Assembly: GCF_964275005.1 (NCBI RefSeq)
Contig: NC_092705.1
Coordinates: forward strand, 10,429,912 to 10,493,911
Direction of reading: 5' to 3'
Origin: Diadema setosum
Taxonomy: Eukaryota > Echinodermata > Echinoidea > Diadematoida > Diadematidae
Length of the DNA: 64,000 nt
Shown: positions 44,000 to 55,018 of the stretch, one piece after another
How the letters are laid out: every line of letters starts with the position of its first letter
Position numbering within the stretch: position 1 is the first letter of the stretch
Program-made: the position numbers and the translations under genes
Notes under the pieces: generated by a model
Databases searched by the model: none
Told to the model about the DNA's origin: nothing
Seen by the model: only the letters and a program-made list of their open reading frames with translations

Positions 44000-44639
44000 A
44001 CTAACACACTAGCAATCAACAAAAACCAACCATTAAAATGGGCACGATCTCTGACGAAAGTGAAATTTTCCCACCTAAATGACAACATATCGCATCCAAA
44101 ATGAAATTTTCGATACTTCTTAACATAACAGTTAAGAAACAATGGTCCAAGAAACTGGATTTTTTGTCGTTTTCTCGATGTTCATGGATAGCTGCTCTCA
44201 TAGTCACTAGATGGCGCTGTCGCGGATGTGTCACAAAAGTCAATGCTGTAAATCGTCCCCGATTCTGTGCGATCGTTTTGCTATCGGCGTGTTGCTCTAT
44301 GAAGGTTGGGCGTATGAATATTCTTTTTACTTTGTGTGAATCGGTTTTCACACTCATGTACGGTGATCTGCTACTGTACGAGTATTGCTGCTTTCTAAAG
44401 ACAGCAATCTTGTGAGGGTATGCGACCGATATGTCATAGAATGAACAGTGAAATCTGAGGCTAGTTTTTACATTTGAATCGATCACATGCGAGTTTTCCG
44501 TGAAAAAATGCATTTAAGCAATGTGTTGGTCCAAATTATTGAAGTTTTAGAGTTTTTTAACAATCTTGAATACTTGTACGATTTATTGATTCTTTTACCA
44601 CGGCATGGTAGCTCAGAGTAGCTCATAGATGCAATGAGT

Positions 44640-45720
44640 ACACAAAGTAGGGCTTGCAGGAACGATTTTCACACGATATCGGGCAGTGAGCAGTCTTCGT
44701 TCGCGCTCGCGGGAAGGAACCGAGCGCGCGTCTATGCATTTATACTGTATAGTACGATAACGTGTTGCGTGAATGGAGGTACAGTATGAATATGATGCGA
44801 TGATGGCAAGAGTACTTTCGTTGGCAGAATTTTGTGTGTGTCGTTTCCTTACGATAAATCATGATAAAATGCAGATGGCCGCGTTATTCTGGTCCATTCA
44901 CTGTCAATATGCGCTAGTTACTAGTGGCACGGTAAACTTGCAAAGGACGGAGAATTCGGCGGCTCACGCAACTTACGGCCCTATGGTGGTGGGCCGTGGC
45001 CCCCGGAGTTCAGGGCGGCGAAAGCAGTGGCGACACGAACCGGACGCGACACATCCTGCGGCTCGCAATCTCGCGAGGCTAGCGACCGAGCTGGTAGCAG
45101 AAGATTCGTATTTCAGAGCGCGTAACGGACGCGTAGTAGCCTTTGCCTAGCGATAGCAAGCCGTTATCGCGATATCGAATTCTCATGGGACAGAATTTTA
45201 GTATACATATTTTTAGACATATTCAAGGACAGTTTTCTCTCTTTTTATTCCGGATTTCAAACAAATATCCTAAAAAGCAAGCATCACGCATGACATTTGA
45301 TATATATCTGAATTCAGTGACAGTCCTCTAGACAAGTTTAAGTGTAGATTTATTTTCCTATGAGGGTAGCTATCATGGATTTTGAAAACATATCCTCACA
45401 TAAAATAGAACTTTCGCGAGCCGATGTGGGCCGCCATTTTTTTCGGAAAGTGGCTGTTACCATCGAAAAAAATGAGAAAAACACGAGAAAGACATCGACA
45501 ACACCGCCAGATTTGCGATCTTGTTTGCGGCCAATGCATGTGCGCCCGCTATTTTCACGTGCTTTCGCAATGGGAATTGGCGCTTACGCAATGTTCGCGA
45601 GACATGTGAAGGCGTTCAGCTACAGATCGCGGAGCACGCGCGTATTGCATAGGGATTGTACATCGTGCCGCAAGCAGAAATACTACGTCGCATATCGCCC
45701 TTATCGACGAAAATTGTGAG
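44640..45720. promoter_or_regulatory. CpG-rich patch, candidate promoter between DDX3 and RPL8
   Basis: The densest CpG stretch of the intergenic region (especially 44690-45170 and 45400-45700), including TCTCGCGAGG at 45069-45078, one base from the TCTCGCGAGA core-promoter motif, and GCCGCCATTTT at 45429, which resembles a YY1 site. RPL8 needs a leader exon upstream of 47312 and DDX3 needs one upstream of 37936; either or both could start here. No start site is proven. Confidence 0.4.
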
Positions 45721-45882
45721 GGGTTTTGCCCTGGTAAATCATGAAAACTGCGTTGGTCAATGGTAAATTTCTTTTATGAAAACAGTTGCGTTAATTAATA
45801 ATCTTGTCTATGATATATGAAATGGTTGAAAATAATTTGCCTGATTTGTTTACAAGTTGGAAAAACCCTTAACAATGCTTAA

Positions 45883-46358
45883 AGGGAAGGTAAACCCAAA
45901 GAGCAATGTGGATTGAGTGAAAGCAGCAACATTAGTAGAACACATTAGTGAAAGTTTGAGAAAAATCGGACAATCGATGTAAAAGTTATGAATTTTTAAA
46001 GTTTTGATGTTGGAACCGCTGGATGAGGAGACTACTAGAGGATATGACGTATGAGTGGACAACAATACAAAGAAAATATAAAGGATATTCAACAAAAATT
46101 CACTTTTCTAGAATTATGAAAAAGCAGTGGACCAACCGCTTTCAGAAAACAGGGGAATAATTGCTACCCTTAACATATGTCAATATCAAGTTGATGGAAT
46201 ATGTAATTTTCATGAAAAATGGATTTTTGTAGTATTTTCTTTATATTTTCTTGATATTGTAGTCCACTCATACGATTTTCTTCAAACTTTCACTGATGTG
46301 TTCTACTAATGTTGCTGCTTTCACTCAATCCACATTGTTCTTGGGGTTTATCTTCCCT
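45883..46358. mobile_element. TTAA-flanked MITE (AGGGAAGGTAAACCC ends)
   Basis: 476 bp; ends AGGGAAGGTAAACCCAAAGA and, inverted, AGGGAAGATAAACCCCAAGA, followed by about 75 bp of strongly matching arm (CAATGTGGATTGAGTGAAAG). TTAA flanks both sides. Confidence 0.85.
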
Positions 46359-46364
46359 TTAAAC

Positions 46365-46423
46365 TGCCGCAAACGGGATATTTTACTCTAGAATCCATAG
46401 AGTAAAATATCCCGTTTGCGGCA
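46365..46423. repeat. Perfect 26-bp hairpin
   Basis: Left arm 46365-46390 and right arm 46398-46423 are perfect inverse copies (beginning TGCCGCAAACGGGATATTTT) around the 7-base loop GAATCCA. It starts 2 bp after the TTAA that ends the preceding MITE. Confidence 0.85.
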
Positions 46424-46624
46424 AGGCACTGCCTCGACTCTGTCTCTGGGGTGGTCTACCGGGTACTCAAATCAAGAGGCTCCCTATCCTATGAGGCCCT
46501 ATGAGGCCTCCTCATCCATCTCACATCTGATGCACAAATGGTCGCAAGTTTGCACTGTGATTTTTTTGTTACACACACGTCCACTCTCCATGATGAGAAG
46601 GAGAAAAAATTCTGCAGGGTTCAT

Positions 46625-46700
46625 ACGGGTCATGGAAAACCTGGAAAGTCATGGAATTTGGCTAAGTCTTTTTCCAGGCCTTGAAAGTCATGAAAAACTG
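46625..46700. repeat. Dispersed repeat (GTCATGGAAAACCTGGAAAG)
   Basis: A short stretch of GTCATGGAAAACCTGGAAAG followed by GTCATGGAATTTGGCTAAG; this repeat type is widespread in marine animal genomes. Confidence 0.55.
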
Positions 46701-47320
46701 ATAGCAAACAGATCATCATCTAATACCAGCTTGTCGTCGTCTGCTATGATAGGGATAAACGGCAAGGTGCATGCAATCTGTGCTGAGCGAGACTTGACGT
46801 CATCGCTCAGGAATGGTGGCAGTGCGATCTGTAGTGCTAGATGATGTAGTTCATGGTTTGCGTGCTGTTTTTCCTGAATGATGCGGGACACTTGCGGGAC
46901 AAAAAGCATGTTTCATTTTTTTTTTTTTTTTTTCATAACAGTTGGAAACCTGAAACCCCATCTTAACCAAAACTAAACCACCCCTTCAAAGCAAGGTTTA
47001 CTGTGTCATCAGCATCATTTTGATTGATGGTTCTACAAACATGACCATCACTGGTTCCTTGCAACCTTTATAGTAATAATACAAACTGTACCCTTTGGTA
47101 CTCCATGGCACCAACTACACAGATGATGCTTGAACCGTGATGAGCTAATATCTGAAGCAGCTTCTTCAAGCATTAAGTGAAGCTGTATAAACATGTAGTA
47201 TCTGGTGTATTTCTTTCAGCAATAGAACCCCAAAGTTGCTGTAAACTTTTCCGAAATTTGTGTGCCGCAACATGAAAGCAAGTATTATGCTTATGCTCTC
47301 TCTCTCTCTCAGATATCACC

Positions 47321-47458
47321 ATGGGTCGAGTGATCCGTGGACAGCGTAAGGGTGCGGGAAGCGTCTTCAGGTCGCACAACAAGCACAGGAAGGGTGCCCC
47401 GAGACTACGATCAATTGACTTTCCTGAACGTCATGGATACCTCAAAGGCATCGTGAAG
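47321..47458 (+). CDS. RPL8: RPL8 coding exon 1 (residues 1-46)
   Basis: ATG at 47321 in a good context (TATCACCATGG), exon opening at 47313, donor GTGAAG|GTAACT. It encodes [40 protein letters not shown] and LKGIVK. Confidence 0.98.
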
Positions 47459-47819
47459 GTAACTTGACAGATGGCAATACTCTCGGTGAAAGTATTCTTT
47501 GATGCCCTGTGCTGTGTAGCTGTCATACTCCTAATTTAACTTTGGTTAGACTTCCAGTCATGTAAAGCATAGGTGATTGTGCCTTTTACATTGTGTAATA
47601 TTTTACTAGTGGGTATTTTATTAAATCTGAAAACTTGCTAAAGACTTTTTGCTCTGTAAAATGCTAACGTAATTAGTAGTTGAGATGAGATTTTGACAAA
47701 CTTGATCTACGCCAAGGAATTTCCAGACAGTGTTGGTTTGATTTGGTGGGAAGGATAGACGTACAGCAATTATGACATTGTAAATTGACAATCAGAGATG
47801 CAGTACGTGGGCTATGCTG

Positions 47820-49248
47820 TAATTTTTATGCCTCCGCCACGAAGTGGTGCCGGAGGCATTATGTTTTCGGGTTGTCCGTCCGTAATGAATTTTGTGGACA
47901 AGGTAACTATTGAAACCTGTTGAGGTATCCTAATGAAACTTGGCATGTATGTGTATTAGGGGGTGAAGTTGTGCCTATCAACTTTTGGGTGCACATGCTC
48001 AAGGTCAAAGGTCAAAAGGTCAAGGTCAAATATATAAAATTTCACTATTTCCACCATATCTAGTGAATGCCTGAAGATATTTTCTTGAAACTTAGTGTAT
48101 ACATGTATTACCCAATTAAGATTCTCTGGTGAAAGTTTGGGTCATGAGGTCAAAGGTCAAAGGTCAAAAGATGAGGGTCAAATACATAAAATTTCACTAT
48201 TTCCACCATATCTATTGAATGCCTGAAGAGATTTTCTTGAAACTTAGTGTATACATGTATTACCCAATTAAGATTCTCTGGTGAAAGTTTGGGTCATGAG
48301 GTCAAAGGTCAAAGGTCAAAAGGTCAGGGTCAAATACATAAAATTTCACTGTTTCCACCATATCTATTGAATGCCTGAAGAGATTTTCTTGAAACTTAGT
48401 GTATACATGTATTACCCAGTTAAGATTCTCTGGTGAAAGCTTGAGTCATGAGGTCAAAGGTCAAAGGTCAAAAGGTAAAGTAAAAATATTAAAACTTCTT
48501 TTTTTTCTCCGTACCTTGGAAAATTGTTCAAGGTATCTTCATGGAACATAGTATATACATGTACTGACTGGAAGTGATTATCTAGAGAATGTAGGGTTCA
48601 TGGGGTCAAAGGTCAGGGGTCAAAGGTCAAGTGCAACACTTCAAAATTTTACTATTACCCTCATATTTATGCAATGCCAGCAGGGTTATTTTTTTACACT
48701 TGGTGTATGCGTGTGTAACCTAATAGAAATTCTCTGGAAAGTTTTTTTTTCTCTCTTTTTGCCTCAAAGGTCAAAAGGTCAAAGATCAAGTGAAAGTGCT
48801 GCACTAACTTTTTCCTCCATATCTTGGAAGTGGCTCAAGTTACCTTGAAACTTAGTACATATTATGCATGTTCTACCTGAAAGCAATTATCTTATGAATT
48901 TTAGGGTCAAGGGCCAGATGAAAATGGTAACAATTACTATTCAATTCAGAAATTGCACTTTTTCTCCACACCTGTGCCTTGAAAATTACTCAGTGCCTAA
49001 ATAGATGAATGGGTCAAAGTCAAGTTAAAGTCCTTAAATCCCTAGATACATGCTCTCCTATTCATCAAATTAAACCTACGTCAAGGAAGGTGAACATTCA
49101 ACACATTTGTGACAAACTTGTCATTCCAATATTTTGCCAATTTTGTGAAAATGTAATCACACAGTGTCCACATGTACTATCTAGACCTATTGGGAAAATC
49201 ATGCATTATGGCGGAGGCATACCAGTCGCCAAAGCGACATTTCTAGTT
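47820..49248. mobile_element. 1.4-kb repeat with AGGTCA arrays, copy 2 (RPL8 intron 1)
   Basis: The same element as 13791-15096 in inverted orientation. It begins TATGCCTCCGCCACGAAG and ends TGGCGGAGGCATACC. It fills most of RPL8 intron 1. AGGTCAAAGGTCAAAGGTCA-type runs recur about every 120-150 bp between 48000 and 48800. The close similarity of the copies suggests fairly recent movement. Confidence 0.87.
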
Positions 49249-49434
49249 CTGCTATGATTTCAGTCGATTGCTGATGCATTTTGGTAAGAAGGATATAAAC
49301 TAGTAGTAAACAATTTTATAGTCGTGGGCAAGAATTCCATATATGCCCCCTGCAAAAATACACACTGTCCCCACCATTTGGGAAATTTGCAGTGTAACTG
49401 GTGATGTGCTAAATGCTGACTTTGGTTACCACAG

Positions 49435-49576
49435 GAAATCATCCACGACCCTGGCCGTGGTGCCCCTCTCGCCAAGGTCACATTCCGTGATCCCTACAGG
49501 TACAAGAAGCGCAATGAGCTCATGATTGCCGCTGAGGGCATGTACACTGGACAGTTCATCTACTGTGGCAAGAAGG
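49435..49576 (+). CDS. RPL8: RPL8 coding exon 2
   Basis: Acceptor GTTACCACAG|GAAATC, donor AAGAAGG|GTAAGC. It encodes [40 protein letters not shown] and FIYCGKK. Confidence 0.98.
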
Positions 49577-50304
49577 GTAAGCTACATTATTTTGCATGAA
49601 TGTCGTGCTGTTATGATATCTTCAAAGCTAATCAGCTGTGCTGGGCTGATGGCGTAAGGACTGTGTTCAACTGGCATATCAATGACTTTGCTTGGCAGTT
49701 ACTGTATAGTGGGAATGAGATTAGCAACTTTAATTTATAAGGTTGGAATGAGGGAGGAAAAAGTGTGATGCTTATACAAGCAAAATTTGCTCTAATGAGG
49801 TACTCTATAGAGGGTGAGCATTTTCTCGTTATAATGAAATCTTGTCAAGAATTACTGTCCATAGCTTGCTTTATAAAATACAAACATGTATGACTATAGA
49901 CTGCTGTGACATAGTACTCCCTACTTACAGATGAGAGTTGTCTTGTTAGTGTCAAATGCACAGTAGTTTGAAGATTTGTTCACATGTGTATTTTTAAACT
50001 CGCAACAGGGAGGTGGGAGAATGGGAGGAATACGTGGGCTTGAGAATGTGTATGCAATAATCACATGTGACAAATGCATGTCTTAAAATCTGTGAGGCAA
50101 ACCATAAATCATCAGTGTTGGTAGTTGTAGAATTTGCTAGAAAGTAATTGTTAATGCTATCGCAATGCTGAAGTGTACTTTGTAAATGTCTAATGTTCAC
50201 AGAACTAACTGGGCAAACTGGTACATTTCTTTACTTTCTTTGGAAACAATCATAACAAGCTTCATTCTTTGTAAGCTCTCTTTGTATTCTTCACTGCTGT
50301 GTAG

Positions 50305-50523
50305 CAACCCTGAACATCGGCAATGTGCTGCCTATCGGCCAGATGCCTGAAGGAACAATCATCTGCTCGGTGGAGGAGAAGGCAGGAGACAGGGGCAAAC
50401 TAGCCCGCTGCTCTGGCAACTACGCCACCGTCGTGTCCCACAACCCAGACACCAAGAAGTCGCGCATCAAGCTCCCCTCGGGATCCAAGAAGGTCGTCCC
50501 CTCCGCCAACAGGGCCATGGTCG
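50305..50523 (+). CDS. RPL8: RPL8 coding exon 3
   Basis: Acceptor GCTGTGTAG|CAACC, donor ATGGTCG|GTAAGT. It encodes [60 protein letters not shown] and [13 protein letters not shown]. Confidence 0.98.
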
Positions 50524-51106
50524 GTAAGTCAGATGCCATGGCAGTATTCTGTACCAGTTTTTGCTAGTTTTTGCCATTTGTTATAGATTTGACCACAAGA
50601 CTCTTTGGAAATGAGCGTCAAAGTTACTGAAACTGTGCTGTCATACACAGATTCAGCAAATGCAAATAAAAAATTAAAAAAAAGTAACACCACAATCTCG
50701 TGCATTTTCATGTGTAATTATATTTATTGTACCAAGATGTAGAAAAGGAATGATTTTGATGAGGTACAGGGAGTGACAGGCTGTTTGTTCCAAGGAGATG
50801 AATTCTAAATTACCAGTGCTCTCCTGTCATCAATTATTGAATAATATCGCGTGCCTTTAGGTCATAGACCACAGTGTTTGCGTGATGGTTTAGACAAAGC
50901 TGCATTACTATTCTTTTTTTAGGTTCTTTAGGTTCTTGTTTGCAGCAAGATCAATGAATTATGTCATTCTGTAAGATTGCAATGAAAGCAATTATCTGGA
51001 TGATTGAAAATATTTATAATATTCATGAAAACAACAATTGTTCTTTTTCAGTTGCCAGCATGATTCTCAAGCTTTTCAATTAAAGCATTTCAGTAGCTTC
51101 AGTTAA

Positions 51107-51463
51107 AGGGGAAGGCTAGTAACTGATCAGTGGGAATCAGTGGAAATGCTGGGAGATGATTGTTCCAATCCTTATGGGATTCATTCAAGAGTTCATTGTA
51201 TATCTAGTGTTGTGTGAAAATGATTTGCTTCAGAACGGTCTCATATTCAAGTAATGTGCAGATTAATGCTCCTTCACTGACCAGGGACGCTAACCTGGAA
51301 GCATTAAACTGCACATTACTTGAATATGAGACCATTCTGAAGCAAATCATTTTCACACAACAATAGATATACAATGAACTCTTGAATGAATCCCATAAGG
51401 ATTGGAACAATCATCTCCCAGCATTTCCACTGATTCCCACTGATCAGTTACTAGCCTTCCCCT
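51107..51463. mobile_element. TTAA-flanked fold-back MITE (AGGGGAAGGCTAGT ends), copy 2
   Basis: 357 bp; same family as 39573-39923, flanked by TTAA. It ends about 63 bp upstream of the acceptor of RPL8 coding exon 4. Confidence 0.88.
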
Positions 51464-51526
51464 TTAAATGAGCGCCTCTATCAAGTTTAAAAAGATGACA
51501 TTGAGTATACTGCGTAATGTTTTAAG

Positions 51527-51729
51527 GTGTCGTTGCGGGCGGAGGACGTGTGGACAAGCCTCTCCTGAAGGCCGGCCGTGCCTACTTCAAGTACAAGGTG
51601 AAGAGGAACTCGTGGCCACGAGTGCGTGGTGTTGCCATGAACCCCGTCGACCATCCTCACGGTGGTGGTAACCATCAGCACATCGGTACGCCCTCTACCG
51701 TCAGGAGGGACACACCAGCTGGTCGCAAG
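51527..51729 (+). CDS. RPL8: RPL8 coding exon 4 (GGNHQH loop)
   Basis: Acceptor AATGTTTTAAG|GTGTC, donor CGCAAG|GTTTGT. It encodes [20 protein letters not shown], then the [20 protein letters not shown] and HQHIG segment. The NHQH loop approaches the peptidyl-transferase centre; a histidine here is the known hydroxylation site of human RPL8. Confidence 0.98.
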
Positions 51730-52097
51730 GTTTGTTATATATATATTTGTATGTTCGTATCCCGATGGAATCCCATTTTCTGTGCTCAGTTTTCCACTAC
51801 TAAATACAATGTATATTCTAGCACACTGATTTTACAAATTTTACCGTGCACTCCTGTCATAACGATCATGGTCGTAACAAAATTTTAGATACAACGAAGT
51901 CTAAATTCATGTCCCAAAATTATGATTTGTATATTTTTATATACTTTCCTGTTCGACTGTCATAGAAGGACTCGTGCTTCATGAGGTCATTCATACTTCT
52001 TTGCATAACATCATTTAATATGGGAATCATCGACTTTAGTTTTCCTTGAGTATGCTTCTTTTTTGTTAATGATGTTTTGCTAAAGTTATCTGTGAGG

Positions 52098-52165
52098 GAT
52101 AATAATAATAATTTGGGAAATTTATATAGCGCTTAAGACAAACGTGTTTAGAAGCGCTTTACTAT
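52098..52165. repeat. Dispersed repeat (TATATAGCGC / AAGCGCTTTAC)
   Basis: AATAATAATAATTTGGGAAA followed by TTTATATAGCGCTTAAGAC and GAAGCGCTTTACTATT. It is a widespread short repeat type in marine invertebrate genomes, here in RPL8 intron 4. Confidence 0.55.
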
Positions 52166-52335
52166 TAAAAGAAAACAAACATAAAGATCAACTACGAATA
52201 CAAATATCAACAATACATTACTATCAGTTTTGTTCTTGAAATAGATTGGTTTTGAGTTTCTTTTTGAAAATGTCAGTGGAGGTGGAGGAGCAATCATCTC
52301 AACATCGAGAATTTGTCTTTCTTTGCGTTTGACAG

Positions 52336-52407
52336 GTCGGTCTGATCGCTGCCCGCCGTACCGGCCGTCTGCGCGGTACCAAGAAGGTGAAGGACACAAA
52401 GGAGTAG
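52336..52407 (+). CDS. RPL8: RPL8 terminal coding exon
   Basis: Acceptor GTTTGACAG|GTCGG; encodes VGLIAARRTGRLRGTKKVKD then TKE and TAG at 52405-52407. Confidence 0.98.
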   Translation, partial: VGLIAARRTGRLRGTKKVKDTKE

Positions 52408-52453
52408 ACATGTAAATGAATCCAACACAGCAGCAAAAAAATCCCAAAATTCT

Positions 52454-52459
52454 AATAAA
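52454..52459 (+). terminator. RPL8: RPL8 polyadenylation signal
   Basis: AATAAA 47 bp past the stop codon; a short 3' untranslated region is usual for ribosomal protein genes. Confidence 0.85.
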
Positions 52460-52479
52460 AACACTCAAAAAATGATCCT

Positions 52480-53740
52480 TCTATGTGCATGTTGTTATTT
52501 GTGTCACATGTGTTAGATGCTTTATGAAGAAAACTTAAATGTAGAGTCCTTTATGAAGATAAGTATTTGTTGAATCCTGTCAGTGTAGTGACTGCTGCTG
52601 ATATTAACAAATTACTTGATAGATTGGAAGGCCTTAAAAAAATATACTGTATTTGATATTGGTTGAAAAGGGGACAATCTCATTATCATGAGGTCAGATG
52701 TAACAAGAATCTTTAAATTTTTTGGTACAATGTAAATCATTTGGTCCACTGTTCTTTTACATTTTTACCTAGGGTGATGTGCAGTTTCTCATATTACTGG
52801 TATTTTTTCCTCCCAAAATAATAAAAAAGAAAAGAAGTGGTGTGGACATGGCAATGCAAACTTGCCAGTGAGATGAAACTATAATGTGGAAAGTTGCAAA
52901 CCATGAAAACACAAGTTGCAGAGCACTAGACCTCAAAGAGTTAAGCTCAATAAAATATTTAACATATGAATGTTGGATTATGACCATGCACTCTATCATA
53001 TGCTTAGTGTGGGCGGGAAACACATGCACAAGTCAATTTATGTCTGTGTGTTTGTGTGCGTGTGTGTGTGTGTGTGCTCTCATGAGCATGGAAAGCTTGC
53101 TGGCTGCCATTGGTTCATTCAATATACAAAACCAATGATATATTGTGCATGAGGCATGAGCAGTACAGCGGTGATTTTGTGACCTTCGTGTTAGCACGTT
53201 TGACAGTTGTGTTTGAGGGGCAGTAATGAATTAAAAAAAGGCTGTACCCAATGTCATTATGCTGATGTTACTAAGTGCAATGGAAGGAGAGTATGACTGT
53301 TGAGAATAACTGGCCGTTACTACATGTACAATGTACACAACACATAACACCATAAACATAAATCGATAGACCAGTAAAACACAACCTGTACTTTCTCTTT
53401 AAAGTTTAATCTAGCTTTTCATCACGTGATCACTAGTGAAGTTTACTGCTACTTCATTCATTATGTGTGTGTGTGTGTGTGGTTTTTGGTCAAAGGAAGT
53501 AGACAATTTTACATTCGCTTATATGGTTGGTCCCTTACAATAGATGTCTTCCATTCACTCTGCTGTGTGGACAGTGCAGTCTATCTGTGCTCATGCCAGT
53601 TCAGTGATTTAAACGCGACTGCTATGTCTTTTAGGTGAGCAGAGTTTGAAGGCTATTTTACTTGATAAAGCACGCAAAATGGTGTACAAGAGGAATAAAT
53701 CATGAAATTGTAGAGCTTCATTTATTCCTTGAGTATATTA
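52480..53740. other. No gene seen; AT-rich with TG microsatellites
   Basis: Downstream of RPL8. Holds TG-rich tracts near 53040-53080 and 53465-53482; no supported exon or transposon. Confidence 0.5.
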
Positions 53741-53746
53741 AGATAA

Positions 53747-55018
53747 ATTGAAGGGGTCGGTGCAATATAGTGCTAACCCACACATTAGTCATTTTGAGAT
53801 AATTGCTGTTGAATGTTTGGAAAGTCCATACACTGTACATTGATAAAACATGAATGCATGCATTTTTAGCTCACCTGAGCCAAAGGCTCAAGTGAGCTAT
53901 TGCGATCGCCCTTCGTCCGGCGTCCGTCGTGCGTAAACTTTTTACATTTTCATCTTCTTCTTGAAAACCCCATGACCGATTTTCATCAAACTTGGCAGGT
54001 AGCATCCCTAGGGGGTTAGGAACTCAATTTGTTAAAATGGGCACCATGCCCCACCCAGGGGGCCCCCACGGGGGCCCAAACCCCCCAAAATTAAGGAATC
54101 TGTAAAAATCTCTTCTCTAGAACCAGAAGTGATAGAGCTAAGTTAATACTATGAGTTAGTACATTGATGACTGTAGCTTCAAATTTGTTCATGGCAGAAT
54201 CAGGGGTGCCCCACTTGGGACCCAGGGGAAGGGGGTGGGGAGGGGTCCTAATTGGGCCTAAATTGTACATTTTCATCTTCTTCTTGAGAACCCCATGACC
54301 AATTTTCACCAAACTTGGCAGGTAGCATCCCTAGGGGGTTAGGATCTCAATTTGTTAAAATGGGCACCATGCCCCACCCAGGGGCCCCCAGGGGGGCCCA
54401 AACCCCCCAAAATGAAGGAATCTTTACAAATCTTCTCTAGAATCAGAAGTTATAGAGCTAAGATAATACTATGAGTGAGTACATTAATGACTAGTTTCAA
54501 GTTTGTTCATAGCAGATCCAGGGGTGCCCCTCTTTGAGGCGGGGGCTTGGGAAGGTCCAAATGGGGGCCTGAATTGTACATTTTCATCTTCTTCCTGAAA
54601 ACCTCATGATGGATTTTCGTCAAACTTGGCAGGTAGCATCCATAGGGGGTCAGGATCTCAATTTATCAAAATGGGCACCATGCCCCACCCAGAGGGCCCC
54701 AGGGGGCCCCAATCCCCCCAAATTAAGGAATCTTAAAAAAATTTGGGCCCTTATTGTACATTTTTATCTTCTACTTGAGAATGCCTGGTCAAATTTTAGT
54801 AGAGCTGTGAATAATTTAGATTAGTGACTGCGTGAAAGGTGAACTTGCGATACTCGGGTGAGCGCTAGACCTGCGGGTCTCTTGTTTACCATCTTATTGG
54901 TTGAATTCAAATATGATATTTTCACAGAGGTTAGAATGAAGGTTAAGGATTATGAAAATGCATGTAACTCAATTTTGACAAAAGTGTGGGTTAGCACTAT
55001 ATTGCACCGACCCCTTCA
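53747..55018. mobile_element. Larger inverted-repeat element hosting a triplicated unit
   Basis: Inverted arms of about 40 bp (AATTGAAGGGGTCGGTGCAA with TATAGTGCTAACCCACAC) at 53747 and, inverted, ending near 55018. The element at 53869-54886 lies between the arms and is probably inserted into the original element. Confidence 0.6.
53869..54886. repeat. AGCTCACCTGAGC element with three ~300-bp tandem units
   Basis: Begins AGCTCACCTGAGCC and ends GGTGAGCGCTAGACC...GGTCTCTTGTTT. In between, a unit containing ACATTTTCATCTTCTTCTTG, AAACTTGGCAGGTAGCATCC and ATGGGCACCATGCCCCACCC occurs three times, at about 53944, 54266 and 54576. Similar elements with these ends occur in many marine invertebrates. 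Confidence 0.75.

Larger units (their letters stand above)
47321..52407 (+). other. RPL8: RPL8 (60S ribosomal protein L8 / uL2) gene
   Basis: Component of the large ribosomal subunit that supports the peptidyl-transferase centre and subunit joining. Coding exons: 47321-47458, 49435-49576, 50305-50523, 51527-51729, 52336-52407. They join to 257 codons plus stop, the same length as human RPL8. Start [13 protein letters not shown] is the universal uL2 N-terminus. An acceptor (CTCTCTCTCTCTCAG) lies 8 bp before the ATG, so a non-coding leader exon lies upstream, as is common for ribosomal protein genes; I could not fix it. Coding codons are GC-rich at the third position, as in a highly expressed gene. 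The gene is divergent from DDX3, 9.4 kb away. Confidence 0.98.

Noticed and set aside
44773-45719. Plus-strand open frames of 119-125 codons in the CpG-rich patch
   Set aside because: Probably due to high GC content; no domain and no conserved-looking composition.
47459-52335. snoRNA genes in RPL8 introns
   Set aside because: No C and D box pair with a terminal stem was found by eye; TGATGA matches lacked partners.
53944-54850. Tandem repeats as a CRISPR array
   Set aside because: Units of about 300 bp without spacers in a eukaryotic genome.
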